Of a DNA stretch of 64,000 nt, positions 8,193 through 18,109 are shown piece by piece (positions within the stretch are counted from its first letter, which is position 1; the number at the start of each line of letters is the position of its first letter). The notes beneath the pieces were generated by a model. It saw only the letters and a list, made by a program, of their open reading frames with translations. It was not told the DNA's origin and did not search any database. A program made the position numbers and the translations under genes. The stretch is from Lewinella sp041392765 (GTDB lineage: Bacteria; Bacteroidota; Bacteroidia; Chitinophagales; Saprospiraceae), in the NCBI GenBank assembly GCA_041392765.1, contig JAWKLL010000006.1, positions 100,503 through 164,502 of the forward strand, given 5' to 3'.

Positions 8193-8940
8193 TTAAAAGG
8201 AAAACACATAACACAAAGTCTCCTCTGGACAATCTTGAAATGCAGGATCAGCAGAGGTTGAATAATCAATAGTTACACAAAGCTGATGTAAAACACCTGG
8301 ATTAATATTACAAGGATCATTTATCAAAGAGTACTCCATTGTTGTACCATTCGGCCCATTTGAAGTATTTGTTCCATAATTACAAATACAATCTATTACC
8401 CAAGTGTTCGTAGAACCAAAAGGCGATCCAATAAGTTGTGGAATTATTGTTTCGGGAAATTCAACAACAACAGTTAAAAAAGGATCGGGACACCCTCCAC
8501 CTGGAGTTGGAGGTTGAGGGCGGTTGGCACAAATATCAAAACAAGAAGCACACGCATAATTAGTTCCAAAAGCCGAAACATTGAGCTTTGCGGTTCCTGC
8601 ACCATTGGCGACTATCGTAACTGTGTTGCCCACATTTGAACCTACAAAGCTAAAAGTACCAAGAGAGTTATTAGTCAGAGTCCAAACTACAGTGACACCA
8701 CTAGGCACACTAACTGTAAACGTGCGTTGCTCTCCCACCTCAAAACAACTGGCATCAATTTTCCCTACAAACATACATTCTTCATTTCTGGGTCTTCGCC
8801 CATCCTTTGTTCCAACCTCCTCAGCTAGAACTAACTCTGATGACTCTTTGACATTTTCACAAGAAAGAAGAAAGAAGAAAGAAGAAAGAAGAAAGAAGAA
8901 AGAAGAAAGAAGCCTTCATAACAAAATTACTAATTTTCAT
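8193..8940 (-). CDS. Putative phase-variable secreted lipoprotein (out of frame here)
   Basis: A start at 8940 encodes MKISNFVMKA followed by a Phe/Leu/Ser-rich hydrophobic run made by the 7-bp repeat. In the present seven-copy form it stops after 27 residues at a TGA (8857-8859). The main frame, readable from inside the repeat down to 8193, continues SCENVKESSEL and then about 220 residues of beta-rich, Cys-containing sequence (FTVSVPSGVTVVWTLTNN, an Ig/PKD-like style). With six or nine copies the two parts join, giving a signal peptide ending LLSC, which fits the lipoprotein box. A consensus promoter precedes the start. Shorter initiation at 8774 would give a cytoplasmic 193-residue protein, which is unlikely for this composition. 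The function is unknown. Confidence 0.65.
8861..8912. repeat. Heptanucleotide tandem repeat (AAGAAAG, 7 copies)
   Basis: Seven perfect copies of AAGAAAG plus AAG. On the minus strand, three copies encode the seven residues L-S-S-F-F-F-L. Because the unit is not a multiple of three, each gain or loss of a copy shifts the frame of the gene at 8193-8940. Confidence 0.95.
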
Positions 8941-8963
8941 AATATAAGGTATTTGGTTCAATG

Positions 8964-8994
8964 CAAACATAGTGATATATTCGGTATAATCCAA
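8964..8994 (-). promoter_or_regulatory. Bacteroidota-type promoter for the repeat-controlled gene
   Basis: On the minus strand, TTG (8992-8994), a 20-base spacer and TATGTTTG (8964-8971) match the -33/-7 consensus. The start codon at 8940 is 23 bases downstream. This supports translation starting upstream of the 7-bp repeat rather than at 8774. Confidence 0.65.
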
Positions 8995-9083
8995 TAATAT
9001 CCAAAATTATTTTTCCAGCAGTATAAAAAGTGCATTTGATAACTTTAAACAGTGCTAACTCACTTTCAGCACGATATAATAAA

Positions 9084-9122
9084 ACAACCCCGAATGGTAT
9101 TAAATCTACCATCCGGGGTTGT
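9084..9122 (-). terminator. Terminator of the susCD transcript
   Basis: ACAACCCCGGATGGTA pairs with TACCATTCGGGGTTGT around the loop GATTTAA, with one mismatch. On the minus strand the stem is followed by TTTTATTATA. It lies 35 bases after the SusD stop codon. Confidence 0.8.
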
Positions 9123-9156
9123 ATTAATATTTCACAACTTTTATAAAAAGACCTGC

Positions 9157-10512
9157 TTATTCGTTGACAGGAGTCGGTACGAACAGATCAACTAATCCAG
9201 GGAAATTAGCATTTGAAGACTCTTCACTGGATGGGTAGATAAAACGTTGTGCGATGCTATTTTCGGTACGATCCGTGCTAACACCCAAGAAGTTTTTGGT
9301 ACGGTTTACATCGTAGAATGTAGGAAGACCAATAACACTCAAGTATTTTTCTTCCAATATCTCACGAAGCAATGCGTCTTCCTGCGATTCGCTCTGTGTG
9401 TTGGCGATTCCGCCAGTAGCAAAATCAGTCAACATATAATCTACATATAGACCTCCGCCAAGGCGGGCATCCCATGCAGCACGAACGTTGTTTAGGGCAG
9501 TAATAGCCTTATCTAAGTCACCTGCACGCACGGCGCACTCTGCAATGATCAACTGAACTTCCTCGAAAGAAATCAACGGGAAAGAAGCATCAATGGCAAA
9601 TGCACCGGAAGAAGTATTAAGAAGATCGTCAGTGATGTAGTAAGCTTTACGAGCTGTTTCATCCGTCTTGCTATTACCTCTGTAAGCAGCGTTATCGGAA
9701 GACAGAATCTTAGACATATAGCTATCTCCGAAAGTAAGGTAGCCATCACGCTGTTCCACCGCAAATTGCCAGAAAAGGTTTTCTGAATAGTTAGAGGTAG
9801 AATGGGTAATGTTCACAGAAGACGCTGGTGTGTCAAAAGCAGCAGCCTCCGCAGCAGATAATGCCGCAGAATAATTACCAGTCAACAGATGGTATCTAGC
9901 AGACAAAGCCGAAGCGATGCTCTTCCAAGAAGAAGATGTTTCATAGATACCAAATCCGTTTTTGAAATCGATAACATTTCCAGCCCCTTTAGTAAGCAAC
10001 TCCTGAACACCGGAGAAAACAGTGAGCTGGTTGTCGTACTTAGGATCAGGAAAACTGGTAAAGTCTCCTACTTCAGAAAAAGGTACATTTCCGAACAAGG
10101 CAGCAGCCTCCCCGAAGTAATAAGCCCGAATAATTTGGGCAACACCCGCGTATTCTGCATTACCGTCTGTAAGTGCTTTTTCCTCAGCAATTTTGGCCTG
10201 TGCAACCCCACTCTGATAAATATCTGCCCAAATGGCATCAAAATCAGAAGAGAGGATATTGTAGTTATCGTAAGAAATGTACTGGCGGTCAGAACCTGTC
10301 ATTTGGTCTGCCCACATAGCAGTAATCCTAGCAGGATCAGCCTCGGCCACAGAGGCCGTGTTCAAAACGATGTGGTTGATCATCAACCCAACAGGTACGT
10401 CAGTCAGGTTGTTAGGATCATTGTTAAGGTCAGCTACAACCGACTCACAACTGTAAGTCAGGCTTAACACTAACCCTAGAACGAGCATATTTTTAATTTT
10501 ACCCATATTCAT
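9157..10512 (-). CDS. SusD/RagB-like outer-membrane lipoprotein
   Basis: About 451 residues with a lipoprotein signal (LVLGLVLSLTYSC, lipidated Cys). It has the helical SusD fold: an N-terminal region with NNDPNNLTDVPVG, TPR-like helices containing AYYFGEAAALFGNVPFSE, and a C-terminal EILEEKYLSVIGLPTFYDVNRT. SusD proteins form the lid on the SusC barrel and bind the imported ligand at the cell surface. An upstream start at 10542 is possible but would put charged residues before the signal peptide. It follows the SusC gene with a 38-bp gap, the usual susC-susD order. No enzyme gene lies beside the pair, so the substrate cannot be guessed. Confidence 0.93.
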   Translation of the reverse strand: MNMGKIKNMLVLGLVLSLTYSCESVVADLNNDPNNLTDVPVGLMINHIVLNTASVAEADPARITAMWADQMTGSDRQYISYDNYNILSSDFDAIWADIYQSGVAQAKIAEEKALTDGNAEYAGVAQIIRAYYFGEAAALFGNVPFSEVGDFTSFPDPKYDNQLTVFSGVQELLTKGAGNVIDFKNGFGIYETSSSWKSIASALSARYHLLTGNYSAALSAAEAAAFDTPASSVNITHSTSNYSENLFWQFAVEQRDGYLTFGDSYMSKILSSDNAAYRGNSKTDETARKAYYITDDLLNTSSGAFAIDASFPLISFEEVQLIIAECAVRAGDLDKAITALNNVRAAWDARLGGGLYVDYMLTDFATGGIANTQSESQEDALLREILEEKYLSVIGLPTFYDVNRTKNFLGVSTDRTENSIAQRFIYPSSEESSNANFPGLVDLFVPTPVNE

Positions 10513-10550
10513 TTTTTTGAGCTTGGGTGGAATAATAATCAATTCGATTA

Positions 10551-13500
10551 TTAAAATCCAAAGCGCAGGTTAAACAATATTGAACGTGTTCCTGGGTTAT
10601 TGAAATACTCCAAGCCACGCGCTTTACCTGATCCAGTCAAGCTAGTTTCAGGGTCAGTTCCTTCGAAGTCAGTCCAAAGGATAAGATTACGACCAGTAAT
10701 ACCGAACTCCAAGCTAGTAAATCCGGCTTTCTCAATCATTGATTTAGGAAGGCCATAACCAATGCTTAATTCACGCAAACGAGTCCAAGATGCATCTTTG
10801 ACGAATTGCTCATCCACAGGCCCGAAGCCGCCGCCAAGATCGGTGTAGTAGTCTATATCCAAAGCAAATATGTAGCCAGCACCAAAATCGGTAATATTAC
10901 CACGGAAAGTAGTTCCAGCCGGAATTACATTTCCATAATAAGTAACAAGGTCAGTAGAAGCAGTAGAAAGATTGGCTGTTTCAGGATGCACTCCGAAGTA
11001 TCTCATTACACCAGCAGTACCGCCCCAAACGTCCATCTTTGGGCTGTTTCAAACAACATAGTCACCTTTACGCCCTTGTACTCAAACTCAGTACCTAAAC
11101 CTCCACGCCACTTAGGTTAGGGTCGCCTATTACCCCTTGAGTAGGATCGGCTTGAGGGAATCCGTTTTCGTCCAACATCAAGTCTCCGTTATCATCACGC
11201 AAAAAGCGGCCACCAAAAATAGCAGCGAAAGGTGCTCCTTCAACAACAGCAGAAGACGTAGAGGTGAAACCGCCCAAAATGTAACGGCTTACCCCTGGCA
11301 AAGAAGTTACGACGTTCTTGTTGGAAGTGAAGTTACCAAACACCCTCCAATTCATATTGGAATTACTCAACACATTGTAGCCAAAATCAATTTCAACCCC
11401 TTTGTTAGAGATTTCTGCAGCATTCTGGTAAGAATCTGTAAAACCAGTACTAGCTGGTAACTCAACAGGAAGAATAGCATCTGTTGTAGTACGATCGTAG
11501 TAGGTCAACCCTAATGACAATCGGTTGGCAAAGAAACGGAAGTCACCACCAAATTCAAGTTCTGAAACCTTCTCAATAGTCAAATTAGGGTTACCGGCAG
11601 TCGAACCCAGTGCATAGGTACCTCCATAATTGACACCATCCAAGTAATCGCCCCAACCTTCTGAACCACTTGTAGTTGCGCCAAACAGGTTCTTATTCGC
11701 GTAAAGAGTAGGTTCAATACCTACTTGACCATAGGAAAGTCTCAATTTACCAAAGCTAAAACCAGCAGAAGGGTTCTCCGCGATCTTATAGCCGATGGAT
11801 GCACTTGGATAGAAAAACAACTCATCAGGAACCGTCACAGTGCGCTCTGCACGGCCAGATAATTCCAAGAATAGCTTGTTGGCGTAATCGAAATTCAATA
11901 CACTAAATACCCCATTCTTACGATTCTGAGACAAAAACTGACTGGGAGATTGGTTGTCAGCGGTAGAGTTTGCAAAAATTTCCTTGTCAGTATTCACCAA
12001 AAAATTATTCACTTCACCACTGTTACGGGCATAGGTATTATCATAAAGATTATACCCAAATGTATAACCAAGGTTCATCTTGTCAGACAATGTTGCCGCT
12101 CCGTCGGCAATAAGGAACAAATTTTGTGTCTTTTCACGAATAACATCGCGTCCGTAGTACCCCAAAGCAAAGTCGCCAGCAGAGTTGACGGGGAAGAACG
12201 TGATACGGTCGTCTGTGTAAAAGTCAACACCATAGCGAGCTGTCAAATTCAACCCAGGTAATGCCTTCCACGTGATTTCGGGTGTCAACATAACGCGGTC
12301 AACCTCACTTGGGTTTCTTTGGCGGTTGATTGTCCAACCTGGGTTATTATAGGTTGGAGCGGCATTTCCCAAGTATCTGCGGTATCCTCTGTGTCCCTCT
12401 CTTGACAAACCGCTTGCACTAGTGTAAATGCCATCGTAGTCAGTATTGTCAAAGTCTGGAGAAGTACGGATGTATCCCAAATAGAGACCTGCCAAGTTCG
12501 AACCCTTTTGAATAAACTGCGCCTCAGAGTTGGTATAAGCACCATTCAAACGTACAGACAAATTATCTAACAAATCAACACTGTGGTTGATACGGAAGTT
12601 GTTGCGATCATAGCTAGAGTTTCCTCTAATGATACCTTCCTGACTCAGCCTAGCAAAGCTAAAGAATGTTGTACTGTTATCCCCTGTGTAGGCAATACTA
12701 GCAGACATATCCAGTGTTTGGCCATCTTGGAATACCTGATCCCTGTTCTTGTCATTGTAAACTTCTCGTGAGTTTTTTGAAACAATCGGGTAATACACAG
12801 TTCCTGTTTGGTTACCCGTGAAGTATTCACCTGCAGTATTTACTTCATCAGCCCCACCGGAACGGTCGGCAATGCGGTCACCCCAGCTAAAACCCGTATT
12901 AGGTACAAACTGGCCATAATCCGTTGGATCGTATTCTCCTGTTGCAAAGTACGCGGGGAATCCTTGACCGAACTGATCCTGCTTCTCAAACTCTCTGTTG
13001 ATTTGATCTACAGCGTAGCTGGTATTCACATTGATCTTGAAACGACGGCCAGCTGTTTTACCTGACTTTGTCTTGATCACGATTACACCATTGGCTGCAC
13101 CTGTACCATACACTGCAGCAGCAGATGCACCCTTCAAGACTGTGATAGACTCGATGTCTTGAGGGTTAATGTCATTGAGTCGAGACATTGCGTTTACCCC
13201 TCCCACAGACGAACGCCCCGCAGTAGTGGATGTGTTCGACATAGGAACCCCATCGATGATAATCAAGGGTGAGGCATCTCCCAAAACGGTGTTTTGTCCA
13301 CGTATCTGGATGTAAGCACCCGAACCGGGATCGCCACTGTTCCGAGTGATAGTAAGGCCAGAAGTCTTTCCAGACAACCCTTGAATCACACCGGTTTCAC
13401 CAGAACGAGTCACGGCATCAGATTTGATAAGCGTAGCAGAACTAAGGTCGTTGTCCTTTTTCCTCTCTACGCCTATTGCGGTCACTACCACCTCGTCGAG

Positions 13501-13794
13501 AGCAATCCCTTCGCTCATGGAAATGTCCAGTACGTTTGAAGCTCCAACAACCACTTCACGTGTCTCAAAACCCGTGTAGCTCACGATCAAGGTGTTCGCA
13601 CCGTCTGGAACAGTAATAGAATAGGTACCATCAATGTCGGTAACTGTACCCGAAGAGGTACCCTTAACTAGGATACTAGCACCGATCAGGGCTTCACCCC
13701 CGTCATCGGTCACTGTACCCGTCACTGTCCGCTGGGCAATCGCAAAGCCCACTGCAAACAGCACTAGCGATAGAACTAGTGAGAGTTTTTTCAT
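10551..13794 (-). CDS. SusC/RagA-like TonB-dependent receptor (two frameshifts)
   Basis: The N-terminus has a signal peptide (cut near AIA-QRTV), a CarboxypepD_reg-like domain (residues 22-95), the TonB-box-like DEVVVTAIG and the plug with VLKGASAAAVYG. A 22-strand barrel follows and ends in a terminal Phe (LFNLRFGF). The frame breaks twice near the C-terminus. Restoring one C in AACCCTAAG near 11115 and one A in CAAAAGATG near 11043 gives the family-typical PKWRGGLGTEFEYKG followed by MDVWGG. Both are homopolymer contractions, so the gene is probably intact in the cell, with about 1080 residues. It imports a SusD-bound ligand using TonB energy. Confidence 0.9.
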
Positions 13795-14076
13795 ACTAAT
13801 GGTTTTTTTGTAAAAAAATGATACTAGTCAAAGAACCACCGATTTGTGGTGGTTACTTTTTCAAATTTTCCATTTTTCAGGAAAATCTATGTTTTTAACG
13901 GTTTCTTAGTGCCAACGTAAAATAGCTGTAAACTATTGATAATTAATGTTCTGGGATAATAATATACGCGCCTTTTTCAAAAGGCAGGGCTAAGTTGAGA
14001 AATATTTTCCAAACCAACCCACCTTTTGAACGTAAATTTTACCTGATGCGCTGCCTGCCCAGTGAAAATTCGCTCG
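13795..14076. other. Leader region of susC / gap to pdxJ
   Basis: This 282-bp AT-rich gap holds the 5' region of the minus-strand susC gene. The only clear structure is a small hairpin, AACCACC GATTTGT GGTGGTT, at 13837-13857. No perfect TAnnTTTG was found. pdxJ ends at its right edge, so the susC promoter should lie here. Confidence 0.4.
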
Positions 14077-14793
14077 TCACTGTCGCAATTGATGAAGGTA
14101 CATTTGGATCGTATTTTTCAATCCATAGTATAAGGCATCGCATATTAGTGCATGGCCTATGGACACTTCCAGCACTTGAGGTACCTGCTGGCAGTAAAGC
14201 CCTAAATTGTCCAAATTCAAATCGTGTCCAGCATTGATACCTAGCCCCATTTCATTGGCCAACGCACCACATCGCACATGGGCAGCGACGGCGGCTTGAG
14301 GGTCAGTGAGAAAATCCTTGGCGTAATGCCCCGTATAAAACTCGATCCGGTCGGCACCTACGGCTTTGGCGCCTTCTACAAAGCGTTCCTCGGCATCTAC
14401 GAAGATGGATACTCTTATGCCTGCCGCTTTGAGTTCTTGCACTACTTCTCGTAGGAGCGCAGCCTGCCCAATGGTATCCCACCCCTGATCGGAAGTAAGC
14501 ACGCCTGGTGCATCTGGCACCAAGGTACACTGATCTGGGCGGTTATCTAATACCAACTGCATGAAATCTGGCGATGGATAACCTTCTATATTATACTCCG
14601 TAGTCACAACGGCTTTCAGCGCTGGCACATCATCATAGCGGATATGCCGCTGGTCGGGTCGAGGATGAATGGTGATGCCCTGAGCACCGTAGGCTTCACA
14701 ATCTTTAGCCACTTGTATCAAATCGGGCAGATTACCGCCCCGCGCATTGCGCAACGTGGCCACTTTATTAATGTTGACACTCAGTTTTGTCAT
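14077..14793 (-). CDS. pdxJ: Pyridoxine 5'-phosphate synthase
   Basis: This 238-residue TIM-barrel enzyme condenses 1-deoxyxylulose 5-phosphate with 3-amino-2-oxopropyl phosphate to form pyridoxine 5'-phosphate (vitamin B6). Family motifs are clear: MTKLSVNINKVATLRNARGG, GITIHPRPDQRHIRYDDV, TLVPD, VSIFVDAE, DRIEFYTGHYA, GINAGHDLNLDN and VSIGHALICDALYYGL. The length is normal. It lies between susC and the thiolase gene on the same strand with gaps over 100 bp, so it is probably transcribed on its own. Confidence 0.97.
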   Translation of the reverse strand: MTKLSVNINKVATLRNARGGNLPDLIQVAKDCEAYGAQGITIHPRPDQRHIRYDDVPALKAVVTTEYNIEGYPSPDFMQLVLDNRPDQCTLVPDAPGVLTSDQGWDTIGQAALLREVVQELKAAGIRVSIFVDAEERFVEGAKAVGADRIEFYTGHYAKDFLTDPQAAVAAHVRCGALANEMGLGINAGHDLNLDNLGLYCQQVPQVLEVSIGHALICDALYYGLKNTIQMYLHQLRQ

Positions 14794-14912
14794 GGATTCG
14801 GATTAAAAAAATTGAAGGGTGAAAAGTGATCGTTCAGCTGCAATTTTCAATGTACAATGTACAATTTTTGGATCACCCCATTGATCATTAAACATTGGTC
14901 ATTGGTCATTTT

Positions 14913-16118
14913 TTACACCCTTTCCAAAATAGTAGCATACCCCTGCCCTACCCCTACACACATAGCAGCTAGCGCAAAGCGTTTGCCTTGTTGGTGGAGT
15001 TCTAAAGCTGCGGTATGGAGGATACGAGCACCTGATACGCCTAATGGATGGCCGATAGCAATGGCACCTCCATTGGGGTTTATACGGGGGTCGTCATCCG
15101 CTATCCCCAAGGCACGTGTACAAGCTAGCACCTGTGCGGCAAAAGCCTCATTCAGCTCCAAAATATCCATTTGTGCTAAAGTGAGGCCGGCTTTAGCCAA
15201 CGCTTTACGGGATGCCTCCACTGGGCCTATGCCCATGATGCGCGGCTCCACACCTACCACAGCGGAACTGACGATCCGTGCTAAGGGGGTAAGACCATAC
15301 TGCTGCACCGCTGCCTCGGAAGCGATCAACAATGCTGCCGCCCCATCGTTCAGTCCAGATGCGTTGCCAGCTGTTACGGTACCGTTTCCTTTTTTGAAAG
15401 CAGGGCGTAAGTTGGCCAAACCTTCCAACGTTGTGTATGGCTTGATAAACTCATCCTGATCTACCACCACCGCTGCCCCTTTGCGCTGAGGTATTTCTAC
15501 GGGAGTGATCTCTTTAGCTAAACGCCCGGCAGCTTGTGCACGAGCCGCCTTCTGCTGCGACCCGTATGCAAATTGGTCTTGATCTTCTCTACTTATATGG
15601 TATAGGGAAGCTAAGTTTTCAGCGGTTACCCCCATCGCATCTGTGCCGTAGCTGTCGTGCATTTTATTATTGATAAAACGCCAGCCAAAGCTGCTATCGT
15701 GCATAGCGGCATCATTGCCAAAAGGCGTAGAGGCTTTGGAAATAACCCAAGGGCCACGCGTCATGTGTTCCACGCCCCCGGCTATCACAAGATTGGCATC
15801 GCCAGCAAGGATAGCTCTTCGCGCCTGAACTACCGCCGACATACCAGAACTGCACAATCGGTTGGTCGTTTCGCCGGGTACCGACCAAGGTAGTCCAGCC
15901 AATAACAAAGCCATGCGCGCTACGTTGCGGTTGTCTTCGCCCGCTTGGTTGGCACAACCTAAAATAACATCGTCGTAAGCATCGGCAGGTATGCCTGGAT
16001 GGCGGTTTACCAATGCCGAAATAGGAATAGCCGCCAAATCATCGGCACGAACAGCCGATAAGACCTTGAAGTTACCAAAAGGCGTGCGTACCCCATCCAC
16101 TAAGTGTTGCTGCGTCAT
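14913..16118 (-). CDS. Acetyl-CoA C-acyltransferase (thiolase)
   Basis: A 401-residue thiolase, starting at MTQQHLVDGVRTPFGNF; an earlier ATG at 16142 adds eight residues outside the family alignment. The nucleophile is Cys89 in NRLCSSGMSAV, the general base His is in AIAIGHPLGVSGAR, and the second Cys is in MCVGVGQG near the C-terminus. It cleaves or forms 3-ketoacyl-CoA, in beta-oxidation or a related aromatic degradation route. No other fatty-acid gene is adjacent. It fits with the glyoxylate-shunt genes 8-10 kb away, which assimilate the resulting acetyl-CoA. Confidence 0.93.
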   Translation of the reverse strand: MTQQHLVDGVRTPFGNFKVLSAVRADDLAAIPISALVNRHPGIPADAYDDVILGCANQAGEDNRNVARMALLLAGLPWSVPGETTNRLCSSGMSAVVQARRAILAGDANLVIAGGVEHMTRGPWVISKASTPFGNDAAMHDSSFGWRFINNKMHDSYGTDAMGVTAENLASLYHISREDQDQFAYGSQQKAARAQAAGRLAKEITPVEIPQRKGAAVVVDQDEFIKPYTTLEGLANLRPAFKKGNGTVTAGNASGLNDGAAALLIASEAAVQQYGLTPLARIVSSAVVGVEPRIMGIGPVEASRKALAKAGLTLAQMDILELNEAFAAQVLACTRALGIADDDPRINPNGGAIAIGHPLGVSGARILHTAALELHQQGKRFALAAMCVGVGQGYATILERV

Positions 16119-16228
16119 GATACGGTTTTCGGGGGCAAACATACTAATCTTTTACCTTTTTTGTACTGTCAAGTAAGTGGACAAACTAAATTGATGTTCA
16201 TCTTGCCTCATCTTTTGACCACTTACTT

Positions 16229-16433
16229 AGAGTATGTTTTGAAATTTAAGTGTGTTTTATTAGCAAGATTGAAAAGATGGCAAAATATCCCACGGTGCTT
16301 CCTGCTTTTCAGCGATTTAGCGAACCGTGGCGTCGGAATAAAAACTTCATTTAGCCCGCTAATCTCAGCTTTGATTCCTTAGCCAGAACTCAAATCGTTG
16401 AAAATCAGTTCGTAAAATTTCAAAACATACTCT
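16229..16433. repeat. MITE-like intergenic repeat, family 2 (copy 1)
   Basis: A 205-bp element with perfect 19-bp terminal inverted repeats, AGAGTATGTTTTGAAATTT at the left and its complement at the right. The interior shares long stretches with 19539-19733, such as CTCAAATCGTTGAAAATCAG. The right end touches the pyruvate kinase stop codon. Just to its left a second small inverted repeat (AAGTAAGTGG / CCACTTACTT, about 16171-16228) sits between the element and the thiolase start. Confidence 0.85.
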
Positions 16434-17963
16434 TAGTGATGTCCGGGTATCTGTTCAAAGAATTGAATGGCAATGTGTAAAGCACGCAATGCACCTTTTC
16501 GTTTATATTGGTGCGCTTCCATGCGGGTGAGTATATCGATGAGGGTGTGTAGTGTTTCCTTCATAAAAGGCCTTTATTGAGCATAACACACTCGGTACGC
16601 GAGGCCATGGCCGCATCCGTGACTTCCGCTCGGGTAGCCAACCCGCCTTGGCCAGAGATTCCAGCACTTGAGTAGCCCATATTATTGGGAATGTAAGCCG
16701 CCTCACAAAACCAAAGGATTTGTTCTTGTGCTTCAGCCAATCGTCTTAATCTACTTCCTACAGCCAAGTCTCCACGTGCTGTCATTACGCCTATATTGGG
16801 GCTTCTGTATGGCTTGAAAAAGTAGCGCCGGAAGATTGTTGAGCGCCTGCTCGTTTTCAATTTTCAAAACCATCCTGATTTCCGGGTCTGCCGAGTTGTT
16901 TTAGTAAGGTTTGCAATGCTTTCATCGGCTACCGTGCGTACGAAAGAATACCCTACGATATCGGCGTGCTGCACGATAAAAGGCAAGTTGGCGCGGTCTT
17001 CCTCTGTAAGAGATGGCAAACTCAGGCGCGTATCAGGTAGATTGATGCCTTTTTTCGGCTTTTAATTTACCAAAAGGTAACGGAGTACGGATAATCTCCA
17101 AGGAAGCGACACCCTCTAACAAACGAACTACTTTAGCCTCGATTTTGCCATCATCAAACCACACCCTATCGCCCACGCGTATATCCTGAAGAATGGATGG
17201 GATTGTACAAGCGATACGGGCAGGACGATTTTTCTTTTTCTTCTTGGCATTGCGTCCGGTAACACGACCCGCATGTAGTTCGAGTACATCCTTCTGCCGC
17301 TAATGCAATGTAGTTTTTATTTTTTCCTTTCTTTTGGCTTTATTCGCCACCATGCCCGTGCGCAGCTTTTTGCGTGCCTGCCATATCCATATATATAGCA
17401 CATTGCCGCCCGGTATCTTCACGCGCTTTTTTTATATTTTCGATCATCTGTTCCCAAGCGGGTATATCGTCGTGGCTGCAATTGATGCGAGCCATGTCCA
17501 TACCGCCAGTGAACAACTCTTTTACTACTTCGTACTCGGTAGCATCAGAGGGCAGTGTGACCATAACCCGTGTATTACGGCCATGGTTATGTACGGGAAA
17601 TAAGCGGCGGGTATGCTCTTCCAAAGACTGTTGGCTGGTGGTGGCATTCACGGGGTGCATCCCGGGCAGAAATCGCGCAGCAGCAGGCACGCCTTGATAG
17701 AGACACAAGAAATGCAATATGTTTTCGATATTCGCTAATACATATCGCTCGGAATGACTGATAGAAGACAACCCCAACTCGCTGAGTTTTGCTTGCATCT
17801 TGCGTATATCAAAGGTACGCAGCCGTAGATAGCGCAACAAGTTGCGAGCCGAATAACTGTAATGAGGGTGGATATGTTGAGGGCTTCCGCGTAGTCTTGC
17901 TCCGTTTGCAAAATGGCCGCATATACCTTTTGCAGTTGTTTGATTAATTTGGGGGATATTCAT
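16434..17963 (-). pseudogene. Pyruvate kinase with N-terminal extension (many frameshifts)
   Basis: Fragments in several frames together cover the large Bacteroidota form of pyruvate kinase. They are an extension with SARNLLRYLRLRTFDIRKMQ and LSELGLSSISHSERYVLA, the barrel start VMVTLPSDATEYEVV and GGMDMARINCSHDD, the KGINLPDTRLSLPSLTEED stretch, GVMTARGDLAV, IWATQVLESLAK, ATRAEVTDAAMASR-ECVMLNKG, and the end KETLHTLIDILTRMEAHQ. The enzyme makes pyruvate and ATP from phosphoenolpyruvate. At least five indels are needed to restore it. Since glycolytic genes are rarely lost and neighbouring genes show the same damage, sequence error is the likely cause. The stop codon abuts the repeat element. 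Confidence 0.8.
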
Positions 17964-18050
17964 TCGGCGAGGAGTTTATTTAGGAAAACAACTCACCTTG
18001 TAGAAAGATGAGAAGGTGTTGCATAAAGTGGGTAAAATTGCAATAAAAAA

Positions 18051-18087
18051 AATCCCGAATACCAGCACCAGCCAATATTCGGGATTA
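18051..18087 (-). terminator. Terminator of the ahcY gene
   Basis: AATCCCGAATA and its exact complement TATTCGGGATT (11 bp) form a hairpin followed on the minus strand by seven T residues, 23 bases after the ahcY stop. Confidence 0.85.
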
Positions 18088-18109
18088 CACACCCTATCAG
18101 GGTATTTAT

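Noticed and set aside
8193..8774. A 193-residue ORF starting at ATG 8774
   Set aside because: It starts inside the reading frame. The promoter and signal peptide lie upstream of the repeat, so the start at 8940 (after a copy-number change) is favoured.
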